Of a stretch of 58,996 nt of DNA, positions 1 to 10,615 are shown in pieces. The DNA comes from Methanobacterium sp. (GTDB lineage Archaea; Methanobacteriota; Methanobacteria; Methanobacteriales; Methanobacteriaceae): assembly GCA_018263005.1 (NCBI GenBank), contig JADFDH010000007.1, positions 1 to 58,996 on the forward strand, in the 5' to 3' direction. Position 1 is the stretch's first letter; each line of letters opens with the position of its first letter. The position numbers were made by a program, and so were the translations under genes. The notes beneath the pieces are model-generated. The model was not told the DNA's origin and ran no database searches. It worked only from the letters and a program-made list of their open reading frames with translations.

Positions 1-117
1 GAAATTTCATATATCTTGGTTAAATAACTGTAATTAAATAGTTATTCCAGATTTATGCCCATAATTATACTATTTAGGCCCAAATCTACCCATAAATTAG
101 AATTAAATAATAATAGA

Positions 118-1119
118 TTATTTGAAAGTTTTCCTTCCCCTTATAACTCCTTTTAGCAATCCTAAGGCCACTATGTTATGATATATAAAATGGAAAATTA
201 TAAGTAAGATTGCCAGAATTTCCTTAGATTTTATGAGGGTATAAATGGAAAAAATTAAACTGCCCAGGAAGTAAAGGCCTAATAAAAATAACATGATAGG
301 AAATAAAGAAGTAAGCACAGATACTATTAATAATAGTTCAAATATTAAAAATAGAAGTGGAACCCACCAGATGAAACGATTATAACCTGTTCTGATGCAT
401 AAGCCCTTAACCGCCCCATATTCAAAGCTCTGTTTAATGAAACTTTTCAGCGAACTTCTGCTGAAGTAATAAGATTTTATATCTGGATTGGAGTATAACC
501 GGTAACCATTTTTATTTAAGCGTAAGTTGAGTTCGTAGTCATCTCCTATTATAAAGTCCTCATCGAACATACCAACATCCAGGACCATATTTTTATCATA
601 CAAACCGAAGACTACTGTTTCCTTGAATCCTTCTTCTTCTTTACTCCAGAAACTACTTACACCAGCATAAGGAGAGCTATATAGAATTTTAATCATTTTA
701 GCGAAGCGGTTCTTAAATACAATATTTAAGGATCCGCCAACTGCCGCGAGTTCAGATTCATCTGATTTAACTTTCTTATAGGTTAGAACACTGTTTTCCA
801 GGAAGGGATTATCTAGATAAGAATGAGCACCAACCAGAATAAAATATTCTCCCCGGGCGTTCCTAATTCCTTCATTCCAAGCGTAAACCTGTCTTATCTT
901 CTTGTTCTGAAATATAAATAAATCCAATTTTTCCTGATAACTCTCCACTACCTTGAGGGTGGAATCAGTGGACATACCATCAAATAAGAGAATTTCAAAC
1001 CTATCCTGGGGATAGGTCTGTGTGCATATGCTTTCCAGGAGTTTGCCGATGAATTCTTCCTCATTTTTGGTGGGAATTATTATGGATAGAAATGGATAAT
1101 TATCAGGGTCATTTACCAT
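118..1119 (-). CDS. Family 2 glycosyltransferase with C-terminal membrane segments
   Basis: A 333-residue GT-A fold glycosyltransferase, expected to transfer a sugar from a nucleotide-sugar to a lipid or wall acceptor at the inner face of the membrane. The N-terminus reads SIIIPTKNEEEFIGKLL, the usual GT2 opening. An aspartate-containing DGMSTDST segment lies near residue 48, and GDDYELNLRL near residue 192 fits the acceptor/base region (a D(D/E)xE-like site). From about residue 247 two or three strongly hydrophobic segments anchor the protein. It faces away from the Fe-S pair at 1307. Donor and acceptor cannot be told; S-layer or pseudomurein glycan work is a guess. Confidence 0.85.
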   Translation of the reverse strand: MVNDPDNYPFLSIIIPTKNEEEFIGKLLESICTQTYPQDRFEILLFDGMSTDSTLKVVESYQEKLDLFIFQNKKIRQVYAWNEGIRNARGEYFILVGAHSYLDNPFLENSVLTYKKVKSDESELAAVGGSLNIVFKNRFAKMIKILYSSPYAGVSSFWSKEEEGFKETVVFGLYDKNMVLDVGMFDEDFIIGDDYELNLRLNKNGYRLYSNPDIKSYYFSRSSLKSFIKQSFEYGAVKGLCIRTGYNRFIWWVPLLFLIFELLLIVSVLTSLFPIMLFLLGLYFLGSLIFSIYTLIKSKEILAILLIIFHFIYHNIVALGLLKGVIRGRKTFK

Positions 1120-1306
1120 TTTTTTTAAACCTGTTCATTTGAAATATTTATTCTATTATTTGATCTAAGATTCTATTGATTTTAAAGTATATCATATCAA
1201 TTAATAATAATAGCAGCTAATATGAAAACAATATTAAATTTATTGAAAACTAATTCATGTAAAAATAATATTTAAAGTTTAAATTCACAGAATAAAAGGG
1301 TATCAG

Positions 1307-2017
1307 ATGTTATATTTTAGAGGATGTGTGGTTAGGGATAAACTTCCCCATGTAGGGGATGCAACTCTTAAGATTTTAGATAAAGCACATATAGATTACC
1401 ATGTATTAGAAGATGAAGGTTGTTGTGGTTCTTTTCTTTTAAGAACCGGTTTTAAGGATGATGCACTTGAAGTTATGAAAAGGAATTTAGGGGATTTAAA
1501 GGATGATATGATAGTGGTATCATGTGCTGGTTGTTTCAATACTCTTAAAAATGATTATAAAGAATTATTAGGTGTAGAGTTGGATGTTATCCATACTTCA
1601 CAACTTTTCAGGGATTTAATAAAGGATGGAGTATTAAAACCTGATAAAACCTCATTAACTGTTTGTTATCATGATCCATGTCACTTAGGAAGGCATTGTG
1701 GAGAGTATCAGGCTCCTCGGGATGTTTTAGATAAAATAACCACACTAGTGGAAATGGAAAATATAAAAGAGAATTCCAACTGCTGCGGAGCAGGAGGAGG
1801 AGTTAAATCAGCCTATCCTGAAATTGCAGATAAACTGGCAAGTAAGAGATTAAAAGATTTTGAAGGTACTGATGCTGATTTAATGGTTACATCATGTTCA
1901 TTCTGCCTTTTAAATCTTGATAATGCCTTTGAACAAGTTAATAATAAAAAAGATAAGGATAGGAAAGTTAAAGATTTATCAGAAATTTTATTAATATCAT
2001 TAAAGGACGGAAATTGA
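1307..2017 (+). CDS. CCG-domain Fe-S protein, LutA / heterodisulfide-reductase B-like
   Basis: A 236-residue cytoplasmic protein with two CCG modules. The first has YFRGC at residues 3-7 and CCG near residue 39. The second has a DPCHLGRHC segment near residue 124, NCCGAGGG near 158, and a late CSFC pair. Such modules bind the unusual clusters of HdrB, GlpC and LutA. The length matches LutA/YkgE (about 240 residues). The next gene, 38 bp downstream, is LutB-like, so the two probably form a complex that moves electrons from a 2-hydroxyacid or similar donor. No lactate dehydrogenase is adjacent. A TATA-like AT-rich stretch lies near 1271-1285. The substrate is unknown. Confidence 0.8.
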   Translation: MLYFRGCVVRDKLPHVGDATLKILDKAHIDYHVLEDEGCCGSFLLRTGFKDDALEVMKRNLGDLKDDMIVVSCAGCFNTLKNDYKELLGVELDVIHTSQLFRDLIKDGVLKPDKTSLTVCYHDPCHLGRHCGEYQAPRDVLDKITTLVEMENIKENSNCCGAGGGVKSAYPEIADKLASKRLKDFEGTDADLMVTSCSFCLLNLDNAFEQVNNKKDKDRKVKDLSEILLISLKDGN

Positions 2018-2055
2018 ACTAATTCTAATCTGATCTATATAGGATATGTGGATGA

Positions 2056-3273
2056 ATGAAAGCTAACATCAATGAGAAGGAAATACAGGCTATGAATAAA
2101 AGCTTCCGGATCTTAAATGAGCGAAGAAGGAAGTTGCTGGGAAATCCTCAAACCGAAGAATTAAAAAAACGGGTTAAGAAGATAAGGGAATATTCCATAA
2201 ATCATCTGAATGATCTAAAGGAAAAAGCCCTTAAAAAGCTTGAAGATAATGGTATGGAAGTTATATATGCATCAGATGCTGATGAAGCATTAAAAGCCAT
2301 CTATGCCATTGTTAAAGATGAAAAAAACGTAGCAAAATCCAAATCCAATACAGCCAGCGAGATAGGAATAAGTGATTTATTTAAAGAAAAAGGAATTAAA
2401 CTCATTGAAACAGATTTAGGAGATAGAATAGTACAATTCACAGTTAAAAAGAAATCATCCCATCCAATTGGCCCAGCAGCCCATTTAGATATGGGTGAAA
2501 TAGCCGGTTTATTATCAAAGGAATTTAATAGACCAGTGAAAGAAGATCCTCAGGAGATACTGAACCTGGTTAGGCAGGATGTCCTGGAGGAAATAGAAAG
2601 GTGCAATATAGGTATAACCGGTGCTAATTCACTGGCTGCAGAGGACGGATCTCTGGTAATGGTTCATAATGAGGGTAACATCAGCCTGGTATCCATGTTA
2701 GACACCCATATAATCATAGTCGGCATAGATAAACTGGTTAGAACAATTGAGGAAGCTATATCTGTGGTTAAGTTAGAAACAATTTATGCTACAGGAAAGA
2801 AAGTTCCTGCATATATGAATGTAATATCATCACCTTCAAAGACCGCCGATATTGAGCAGATACTGTTAAATGGTATGTACGGGGCCAGCAGAGTTGTTGT
2901 GGTGATATTAGACAACGGACGGAGTAAAGCTTTAAAAAGTTATCCTGAAAGCTTACTTTGCATAGGATGTGGTAGCTGCATTGTAACCTGTCCCATATAC
3001 AGTATACTAGGATACGATTTTGGATATAACCGACATCTGGGTGGAAGAGGGGTTGTTTTCAGCCGATATTTAAAAAATGAACAAATATGTTATAAATCCG
3101 GTCTTTTCACCTGCACTTTATGTGGGCAATGTACCCTGGACTGTCCTTTGGAAATCCGAACTAACCATTTCATACAAGATCTGCGGTGTGAATCAATAAA
3201 TAAGGGACTATATAAAGATAAACACCGAAAAACAGCCCAAAAAATAAAAGATAAAGGCTCGCCATTTTCATGA
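2056..3273 (+). CDS. LutB-like protein: LUD domain plus two 4Fe-4S motifs
   Basis: A 405-residue iron-sulfur protein. Residues about 60-280 form a LUD (lactate utilisation) domain, shown by KSKSNTASEIGI and GITGANSLAAEDGSLVMVHN. The C-terminal 100 residues carry two ferredoxin-type clusters, CIGCGSCIVTCPI and CTLCGQCTLDCPL. The order and length fit LutB/YkgF. It follows the CCG-domain gene by 38 bp in the same direction, so they are likely co-transcribed. The third partner of the bacterial LutABC operon and any flavin dehydrogenase are absent nearby, so the physiological electron donor is open. Confidence 0.8.
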   Translation: MKANINEKEIQAMNKSFRILNERRRKLLGNPQTEELKKRVKKIREYSINHLNDLKEKALKKLEDNGMEVIYASDADEALKAIYAIVKDEKNVAKSKSNTASEIGISDLFKEKGIKLIETDLGDRIVQFTVKKKSSHPIGPAAHLDMGEIAGLLSKEFNRPVKEDPQEILNLVRQDVLEEIERCNIGITGANSLAAEDGSLVMVHNEGNISLVSMLDTHIIIVGIDKLVRTIEEAISVVKLETIYATGKKVPAYMNVISSPSKTADIEQILLNGMYGASRVVVVILDNGRSKALKSYPESLLCIGCGSCIVTCPIYSILGYDFGYNRHLGGRGVVFSRYLKNEQICYKSGLFTCTLCGQCTLDCPLEIRTNHFIQDLRCESINKGLYKDKHRKTAQKIKDKGSPFS

Positions 3274-3541
3274 AATGGAAATCGTATTATTCATATAAAT
3301 CTCAAATTATTAGTTAAATTGATATACTTTAATAATAAATTTAAAAAAAATAGAATAAACTCATAAATAATATACTTATAGAGCAATCCTCTAGAATGAT
3401 CCGAATACTAATGATCATAACAAAACAAGATTAAAAGGAATGAATAATAAGTAACAAATGTATAATTAATCTGTTTATCTCTAAAATACATAATATTATA
3501 ATAACAGTGATATAATTGATTATTTACAGGAGGTATCAATT

Positions 3542-4255
3542 TTGCTTCTACTAATCAGTCCAATAAACACAGAGGAAGCACGGGAAGCCATTGAAGGCGG
3601 TGCAGATATTATCGATGTTAAAAACCCAAAGGAAGGATCTTTAGGTGCTAATTTTCCATGGGTAATTAGAAGTATAAGAGAATTAACTCCTAAGAACCTA
3701 TTGGTAAGCGCAACATTAGGAGATGTACCCTACAAGCCAGGAACAGTCTCTTTAGCCGCTGCCGGAGCGGTTGTCTCAGGAGCGGATTATATTAAAGTAG
3801 GATTATATGGGACAAAAAATTACTCTGAGGCACTGGAAGTTATGGAAAATGTGGTGAAGACCGTTAAAGATTTTAATGATGACATATATGTAGTAACATC
3901 AGGTTATGCCGATGCCCATAGGGTTGGAGCGGTTGATCCAATGGAAATACCCCGGGTTGCAGCAGATTCAGGAGCAGATCTGGCAATGGTAGATACAGCA
4001 GTTAAGGATGGTAAAACACTATTTGATTTCATGGATGAGGAAGCCATCGCAGAATTCACCAACCAAACACATGAATACGGCCTTAAAAATGCACTGGCAG
4101 GTAGTATTAAAGAGGAACAACTTGAATTACTATTCCAGTTAGGCTGTGACGTGGTAGGTATACGGGGAGCTGCCTGTACTGGAGGAGATCGCAATGCTGG
4201 TAAAATTCATCGCAGTGCAGTGACCAGACTGAAAAAGTTAATAGATACGTTCTAG
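3542..4255 (+). CDS. mfnB: (5-formylfuran-3-yl)methyl phosphate synthase (methanofuran synthesis)
   Basis: MfnB condenses two triose phosphates into the furan phosphate precursor of methanofuran, the first C1 carrier of CO2-reducing methanogenesis. The 237-residue TIM-barrel protein opens LLLISPINTEEAREAIEGG and has DVKNPKEGSLGANFPW, containing the Schiff-base lysine region of this family (formerly DUF556); a second lysine lies near residue 155. The start is TTG at 3542, chosen because AGGAGGT lies 6 bases upstream and the protein is then full length. The 268-bp gap before it is AT-rich and shows no other feature. It stands alone ahead of guaB. Confidence 0.93.
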   Translation: MLLLISPINTEEAREAIEGGADIIDVKNPKEGSLGANFPWVIRSIRELTPKNLLVSATLGDVPYKPGTVSLAAAGAVVSGADYIKVGLYGTKNYSEALEVMENVVKTVKDFNDDIYVVTSGYADAHRVGAVDPMEIPRVAADSGADLAMVDTAVKDGKTLFDFMDEEAIAEFTNQTHEYGLKNALAGSIKEEQLELLFQLGCDVVGIRGAACTGGDRNAGKIHRSAVTRLKKLIDTF

Positions 4256-4296
4256 GATAAAAATTAAATAATTACCAGGAATAAAATTATTATAAA

Positions 4297-4430
4297 TACT
4301 CTTATCTAATTTGAATAATTATAATATATTACTCTTAACTAATCTGAAGAATCATATATAATACTCTAATTCCTAATCAGAATAAAATTATTAGATACTC
4401 TTAATCCTAATTGAAATTAAATTATTTAGA
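4297..4430 (+). repeat. Four imperfect ~33-bp tandem repeats upstream of guaB
   Basis: Units begin with TACTC at 4297, 4330, 4362 and 4396, a spacing of 33, 32 and 34 bases. Each continues with a degenerate TTA-AT-CTAAT-TGAA core and an AT-rich tail. They fill the gap between mfnB and guaB, where the guaB promoter must lie. They could be a regulator array or simply decayed duplication in AT-rich DNA. Confidence 0.5.
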
Positions 4431-4482
4431 TTTATACTGAACCAGATTAGTTCTATCACTTAAAAATTTGAGGTGTATTGAT

Positions 4483-5970
<1,488 letters not shown>

Positions 5971-6026
5971 TGGTGAATTTATCTATTTTTGATTTTTTTG
6001 GGAAATATAATCATGGTGAAATTTCC

Positions 6027-6617
6027 ATGAAATCTATTATAATCCTTTGCGGAGGAAGAGGAAGAAGAATGGGGCAGGATAAAGGCCTTATTCAGTTTCG
6101 GGATAAACCATTAATCCTGAATGTTCTGGAAACAGCCAAGAGTGTTGCTCAGGAGATTATCATCGTTTTAAGAGATGAAAAACAGATTAGTCAGTATGAG
6201 AAGATAATTGGGGATTATAATTTTATTTTTAATAAGTTATCCATCATTGCTGATTCAATCCCTGATGAAGGCCCTTTAATAGGTATTTGCACTGGTATGA
6301 GAGTATTAAATTCAGATAAGGCTTTGGTATTGCCCTGTGATTCACCATTTATCACCAAAGAGTTTATTAATAATATTTTTTCTTACTCTGAGGGATATGA
6401 AGCGGTTGTTCCTAAATGGCCTGATGGAAAAGTTGAACCGTTACATGCAGTTTACAGTGAAGCGGTTGTTGGGAGGATAAAAACCCTGATAGAAGAGGAT
6501 GTTAGGGATGTTAAATCTTTACTGGAAATATGTAAGGTGAACTATGTGGATGCGGATTTATTGAATGATACTGGTTGCAGTTTTTTGAATTTGAACAAAC
6601 CAGAAGATCTAGAATAA
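6027..6617 (+). CDS. mobA: Molybdenum cofactor guanylyltransferase
   Basis: MobA attaches GMP to molybdopterin to make the guanine dinucleotide cofactor used by formate and formylmethanofuran dehydrogenases. The protein begins MKSIIILCGGRGRRMGQDKG, the GTP-binding signature, and continues with PDEGPLIGI and LPCDSPF, where the Asp binds Mg. An in-frame GTG at 5970 overlaps the guaB stop and would add 19 residues, but these resemble no MobA extension and GGTGA lies just ahead of ATG 6027. Length (196 aa) is normal. moaE lies at 10.6 kb and a possible molybdoenzyme at 35.5 kb. Confidence 0.9.
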   Translation: MKSIIILCGGRGRRMGQDKGLIQFRDKPLILNVLETAKSVAQEIIIVLRDEKQISQYEKIIGDYNFIFNKLSIIADSIPDEGPLIGICTGMRVLNSDKALVLPCDSPFITKEFINNIFSYSEGYEAVVPKWPDGKVEPLHAVYSEAVVGRIKTLIEEDVRDVKSLLEICKVNYVDADLLNDTGCSFLNLNKPEDLE

Positions 6618-6865
6618 CATCGATTTTTTTGTGGAATTAAAAAAATCCTATTTTTATTTAAGGGGTTTAATCCCCAGATAAAGCAAAAATTATTATTAAA
6701 ATAAATATATGATCTATCTAAATACCCGATCCGTCTATCACAATACAGATTTTATAGTATTAATTAATTAAAAACTAGTTTTTTTTAAAATTAGAGGGTG
6801 GGGTTCCCTATAATAATTTTATGGAGAATAAGTAATTTAATTATATTTCTAGGTATGGATTTTTT

Positions 6866-7135
6866 TTAGTGAGCCAGGACCTTTCCCACAGGGGTGAATT
6901 TGTTTTCTGTGTTTCCAATCTCTACTCTTTTTGGATTTCTTCCCATTTCCAAAAAGAATTTATTCACCCTTTCAATCATGTCGATGTAGTCGTCTTTACT
7001 GATACGACAGCCATCTACGATTGTGTATTTGGGCATTTCTCCATTGTTCTTCTTGAAATCTATTACTGCATCTACCATTTTGCGATACTGTACGAGAGTC
7101 AAACTCTCAATTTCCATTGAATCAACCACAACCAT
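6866..7135 (-). CDS. Small protein made of pseudomurein-binding-type repeats, no signal peptide
   Basis: An 89-residue protein that is almost entirely two pseudomurein-binding repeat-like units. Unit one runs LTLVQYRKMVDAVIDFKKNN then GEMPKYT; unit two runs ISKDDYIDMIERVNKFF then EMGRNPKRVEI. The pattern of (I/L)-x3-Y/F, a basic helix ending in a K-F pair, N/G-x-x-P and V matches PF09373 repeats found in methanogen wall proteins and pseudomurein endopeptidases. There is no signal peptide or membrane segment, so the product should be cytoplasmic. A second in-frame ATG at 7117 is possible; neither start has a strong ribosome site. Confidence 0.7.
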   Translation of the reverse strand: MVVVDSMEIESLTLVQYRKMVDAVIDFKKNNGEMPKYTIVDGCRISKDDYIDMIERVNKFFLEMGRNPKRVEIGNTENKFTPVGKVLAH

Positions 7136-7225
7136 TTTTTATAGAATATTAATATGCTTACTTAAAAAGGTTTCTATTTCTTCTTTCATGCTCGATAAAG
7201 TAAATCTGGTTATAATAAGGGTTTA

Positions 7226-7990
7226 TTATTCTATCTCCACTTTAGCATCAGGATCGAATGGATTTACCCTTAAGGCCAAAGAGAACAGATAAGGATAATT
7301 TTTCATTAAATGTTCCATATAAAGCAGCCATTCGAAGATCAAAAGCTTGTAAACCCTTTCAACATCTCCCTGGAGATGTTGGTAATCAACATCGGATAAT
7401 TTCTTGATATTTTTTCTTTTATCCAACTCCTCTGTTAGGTGAAATACAGCTCTTAACAATTCTGTGAATGTTTCATGCTCTAATAAATTAGGATTTTCTA
7501 ATAATATTAGCATAAAACTCCTTTTATCTAATAAGAAAGCTTTTAGATCTTCTAAAAATTTGATAGATCTTTCCTTACCACTAATTTCCAGTCGATAATC
7601 ATATTCTTTCATTTTGTCTGTAGCGGTTTTAAATTCTTTCTCTGACCAATCACCAGTTATTATTAGATTTTGCCTGATAGAATCTGTGTCTTTATCATAT
7701 TTTGATATATACTGTAGTAGATCTGTTCCCATTTCACTGAAAAATGTGCCAATTACCATGTTAAGCTTTTCCAGAAGGATTCTCTTCTCTCTATTGCTAA
7801 TAACGCTTTCAATAACCAGCACAACAAATAATACTTCTATGGGTAGAAAGGCCATATCGATACTAAGATAAAAATAGGTATCCTTAGGGTCTTGGAATAG
7901 GACCAAGTTTAAGATATAAAGTAGTAATGATATGATCACCAGTAGCAAGCCCAGTCTAGCTGTCCAGCTTAAATAATCTGATATTTTCAT
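7226..7990 (-). CDS. Hypothetical membrane protein, two N-terminal membrane segments
   Basis: I do not recognise a family. The 254-residue protein has two hydrophobic segments, about residues 12-32 (LGLLLVIISLLLYILNLVLF) and 44-64 (LPIEVLFVVLVIESVI), followed by a cytoplasmic, largely helical and charged region of about 185 residues. The layout (short outer loop, then a long helical domain beginning SNREKRILLEKLNMVIG) recalls small methanogen membrane proteins of unknown role. It is followed on the same strand by the 89-residue repeat protein, with 91 bp between them. Confidence 0.7.
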   Translation of the reverse strand: MKISDYLSWTARLGLLLVIISLLLYILNLVLFQDPKDTYFYLSIDMAFLPIEVLFVVLVIESVISNREKRILLEKLNMVIGTFFSEMGTDLLQYISKYDKDTDSIRQNLIITGDWSEKEFKTATDKMKEYDYRLEISGKERSIKFLEDLKAFLLDKRSFMLILLENPNLLEHETFTELLRAVFHLTEELDKRKNIKKLSDVDYQHLQGDVERVYKLLIFEWLLYMEHLMKNYPYLFSLALRVNPFDPDAKVEIE

Positions 7991-8090
7991 TTAAACCCCA
8001 TAATAAATTCTTTACATAACTATCATTCTAAATTTTATATAAATCATTCTAAATTCTTTTATTATAAAAAAAACATTAATATTATGTTAT

Positions 8091-8654
8091 TCATTCTTTT
8101 TTAGCTGAAATGATGGCTACTGGATTCTTTCCTTCCATCATGGTTCCTCTTTTGATCATTTTTCCCTTGGATATATGTACATCGATAATATCTGGTGTTA
8201 ATCCTATTTTTCGCAGGTTAAGAATGGCTTCTAAGCGGGTTTCCAATAGTATGGCGGTTACTATTATTTTACCATGGTGGTTTAGTTTTTTGTATCCTTC
8301 TTCTATTATGGCGGATAATTCTCCGCTACTTCCTCCTACCATTAATATGTTGAAGTTGGGTAATTCATCAAAAACCCGAGGCGCACTTCCTGTTATTAAT
8401 TTTACATTATCTTCTAGTCCATGCTTTTTCAGGTTCCTGCTGGTTATTTTAATGGCATTTGGATTTTTATCCACTGCGTAAACCTTCCCTGCTTTCCTGG
8501 CAAATTCTAAGGTAAGACCTCCTGTTCCGCAGCCCACATCCACCACAGTGTCTTCCTTGGAAACCCCTGATTTGCATATTACTAAGCATCTTATTTCTTC
8601 TTTGGTTGGGCCGGGTATGTCCGGATCTTTAATGAAATCTTCATCAGGTATCAT
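8091..8654 (-). CDS. cbiT: Cobalt-precorrin C15-methyltransferase (decarboxylating)
   Basis: CbiT methylates C15 and removes the C12 acetate carboxyl of a cobalt-precorrin with S-adenosylmethionine, in anaerobic cobamide synthesis needed for methyl-H4MPT:CoM methyltransferase. The 187-residue protein opens with the family-typical IPGPTKEEIRCLVICK. The SAM motif VVDVGCGTGGLTLEFA follows near residue 38, then an acidic VDKNPNAI strand end. It is a stand-alone CbiT rather than a CbiE-CbiT fusion, as usual in methanogens. Other cobamide genes are not adjacent. Confidence 0.93.
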   Translation of the reverse strand: MIPDEDFIKDPDIPGPTKEEIRCLVICKSGVSKEDTVVDVGCGTGGLTLEFARKAGKVYAVDKNPNAIKITSRNLKKHGLEDNVKLITGSAPRVFDELPNFNILMVGGSSGELSAIIEEGYKKLNHHGKIIVTAILLETRLEAILNLRKIGLTPDIIDVHISKGKMIKRGTMMEGKNPVAIISAKKE

Positions 8655-8755
8655 TTTTAGTATTCCTCGTATAATATAAGGTTAATTAAATAAAAAAGCA
8701 TTTTATGATTATTAATTTATTATTTTTTTGTTCATATTATAATTATTTAGTCCTT

Positions 8756-9307
8756 TTATTCTTGCCAGCGATGGTAGAGATGATTATCGATTTTTAGACT
8801 GTCCAGAATTTTACCCACTACAAAATCAACTAAATCACTTATATTCTTGGGCTGGTGATAAAAGGCGGGCATGGCTGGTAAGATAACACCACCTTCCTGA
8901 GTGATTTTAAGCATGTTTTCCAAATGCACGGGACGTAAGGGCGTTTCTCTGGGAACTAATATTAATTCTCTTCTTTCTTTAAGAGCCACATCTGCGGCTC
9001 TGGTTATGGCATTGCTGGTGTATCCGTTTGCTATGGCTGAAATGGTTTTCATTGTACAGGGTACTATAACCATGGATTGGAAACGGCAGGAGCCACTGTT
9101 TATATCTGTAGTTAGATCCTTTGCATCGTAGTGTCGGTTTACTAAACTGTCTATTTGTTCTTCATCGATGCCCAGCTCATGTTTAAGGATAATCTCCGCG
9201 GGTTCTGTAATTAACAGAGTTATATCTTTTTCGAGCTCATTTAAAACTTCTAAAAGTCTTAAACCATATATCACACCGCTAGCTCCTGTTATAGCTACGA
9301 TTATCAT
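8756..9307 (-). CDS. ubiX: Flavin prenyltransferase, UbiX/Pad1 family
   Basis: UbiX prenylates FMN to make the prenyl-FMN cofactor of UbiD-type decarboxylases. The 183-residue protein begins VAITGASGVIYGLRLLE, the flavin-phosphate loop. It contains VVPCTMKTISAIANG and LVPRETPLRPVHLENM, all diagnostic. Length and motifs are complete. No ubiD gene lies in the window. The gene stands alone on the minus strand between cbiT and the HD hydrolase. Confidence 0.93.
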   Translation of the reverse strand: MIIVAITGASGVIYGLRLLEVLNELEKDITLLITEPAEIILKHELGIDEEQIDSLVNRHYDAKDLTTDINSGSCRFQSMVIVPCTMKTISAIANGYTSNAITRAADVALKERRELILVPRETPLRPVHLENMLKITQEGGVILPAMPAFYHQPKNISDLVDFVVGKILDSLKIDNHLYHRWQE

Positions 9308-9450
9308 ATAATTCTCTCCTATTTTTTAAAAAAACATTTATTGCAATGATTTGAATAGGTTATAGTTGAACTGAAATTATTATGCATGGTATTGGAAATA
9401 ATTTATAACATGGATTTATTATTTTATAGTTGATAATTGGAATATTGTCA

Positions 9451-10611
9451 TCATTGAATTGGAATATACTCTCTAAATGGGAAATCAAGAGCTTTAGAAG
9501 CATTTTCACGGGGTAGATATATGCATAGATCTGCATGGTTAAAACGGGCATCATTTAATGCATTTACTATTGATGAGATTTCTCCTAATTTTTTAATCTC
9601 ATCCTCATCTAATGCTACTAAAGTGCTCATTTCATGAAATGAAGGATATTCTGGTATATCCATAATTATCTGTTCATAGGGTATCTTCATATCTTCTGAG
9701 ATATCTTTTTCTATATTCCTTATTTTATATTCATCTATTTGGAATAATGATTCTGGATTATCTAATTCATCCAGTTTAAGGGAATAAACTGTTTTATAGA
9801 GAGAACGATTATCCAATCTATGAATCATATCCTTAATATAACCATTCTGGGCCCGGGCGGCGGATATGATGTCTAGATCATCATAGAGGTAGATGTTTGT
9901 TGGATCCACCACTTCACTTTCAAAGAGTTTGTAGAGGCATCGCCTGAACATCGAATTTATAATTCTGGTTGTATGATGCTGGTATACGCTGGGATACATA
10001 AAGAAACGTGCTAAAAGCATAGATTCTGCTGCCTGTACTCCTTTTCTTTTTAGCATAAGGTTATCCTCTAATATCATATTATAGATTAGTCTTTCCACAT
10101 CTATAACGCCGTAAGCTACTCCTGTATAATATGAGTCACGTAGAAGGTAATCCATACGGTCAACATCCAGTTCACCGGATATTATCTGGCCTAATGACCC
10201 TTTCCCTCCGATGGTGTCTAATATTTCTTTTAAGCGGAAGTCTTCTCTGAGGATGTCCCCTAAAAGTGAATTTTTCAATAGCTGGGATGTAAGTTCCTCA
10301 TGAGAATTGGGCATCACTCCCTCTGATACATGGGAGAAGGGTCCGTGTCCAGAATCATGTAGAACAGCGCTCACCCTTAACAAACTTTTTTGATGCTGGT
10401 CTAAGCCTAGATGGTCGGCTAGTTTTGATGCTAAGTTCATGGTACCGATAGAATGTTCAAAGCGGGTGTGATTAGCTCCCGGATATACAAGATAGGTAAA
10501 GCCTAGTTGTTTGATGCGTCTTAGTCTTTGGATCTGGGGAGTGTCGATTAGTTTAACCTCCAGTTCATCCACTTTAAGATTCCCATGAACACTGTCCCTT
10601 ATGAATTTCAA
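9451..10611 (-). CDS. HD-domain phosphohydrolase (dNTPase-like)
   Basis: A 386-residue HD-superfamily protein of the archaeal/bacterial YdhJ/SAMHD1-like type. The metal and substrate residues are visible in YPGANHTRFEHSIGTMNLA (first His), AVLHDSGHGPFSH (HD pair) and SGELDVDRMDYLLRDSYYTG (late Asp). Family members hydrolyse dNTPs or other phosphoesters; the substrate here is inferred only. It lies 4 bp after moaE on the same strand, so the two are probably co-transcribed, although no functional tie is obvious. Confidence 0.85.
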   Translation of the reverse strand: MKFIRDSVHGNLKVDELEVKLIDTPQIQRLRRIKQLGFTYLVYPGANHTRFEHSIGTMNLASKLADHLGLDQHQKSLLRVSAVLHDSGHGPFSHVSEGVMPNSHEELTSQLLKNSLLGDILREDFRLKEILDTIGGKGSLGQIISGELDVDRMDYLLRDSYYTGVAYGVIDVERLIYNMILEDNLMLKRKGVQAAESMLLARFFMYPSVYQHHTTRIINSMFRRCLYKLFESEVVDPTNIYLYDDLDIISAARAQNGYIKDMIHRLDNRSLYKTVYSLKLDELDNPESLFQIDEYKIRNIEKDISEDMKIPYEQIIMDIPEYPSFHEMSTLVALDEDEIKKLGEISSIVNALNDARFNHADLCIYLPRENASKALDFPFREYIPIQ

Positions 10612-10615
10612 AAGT

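Noticed and set aside
23..46. AATAACT / AGTTATT inverted repeat downstream of the glycosyltransferase
   Set aside because: A 7-bp AT-only stem is expected often by chance in this composition.
6662..6675. GGGG-TTTAAT-CCCC hairpin downstream of mobA
   Set aside because: A 4-bp stem without a following T run is too weak to call a terminator or RNA element.
9360..9554. 64-codon minus-strand frame overlapping the end of the HD hydrolase
   Set aside because: It overlaps a well-supported gene in another frame, has no ribosome site and shows no recognisable domain.
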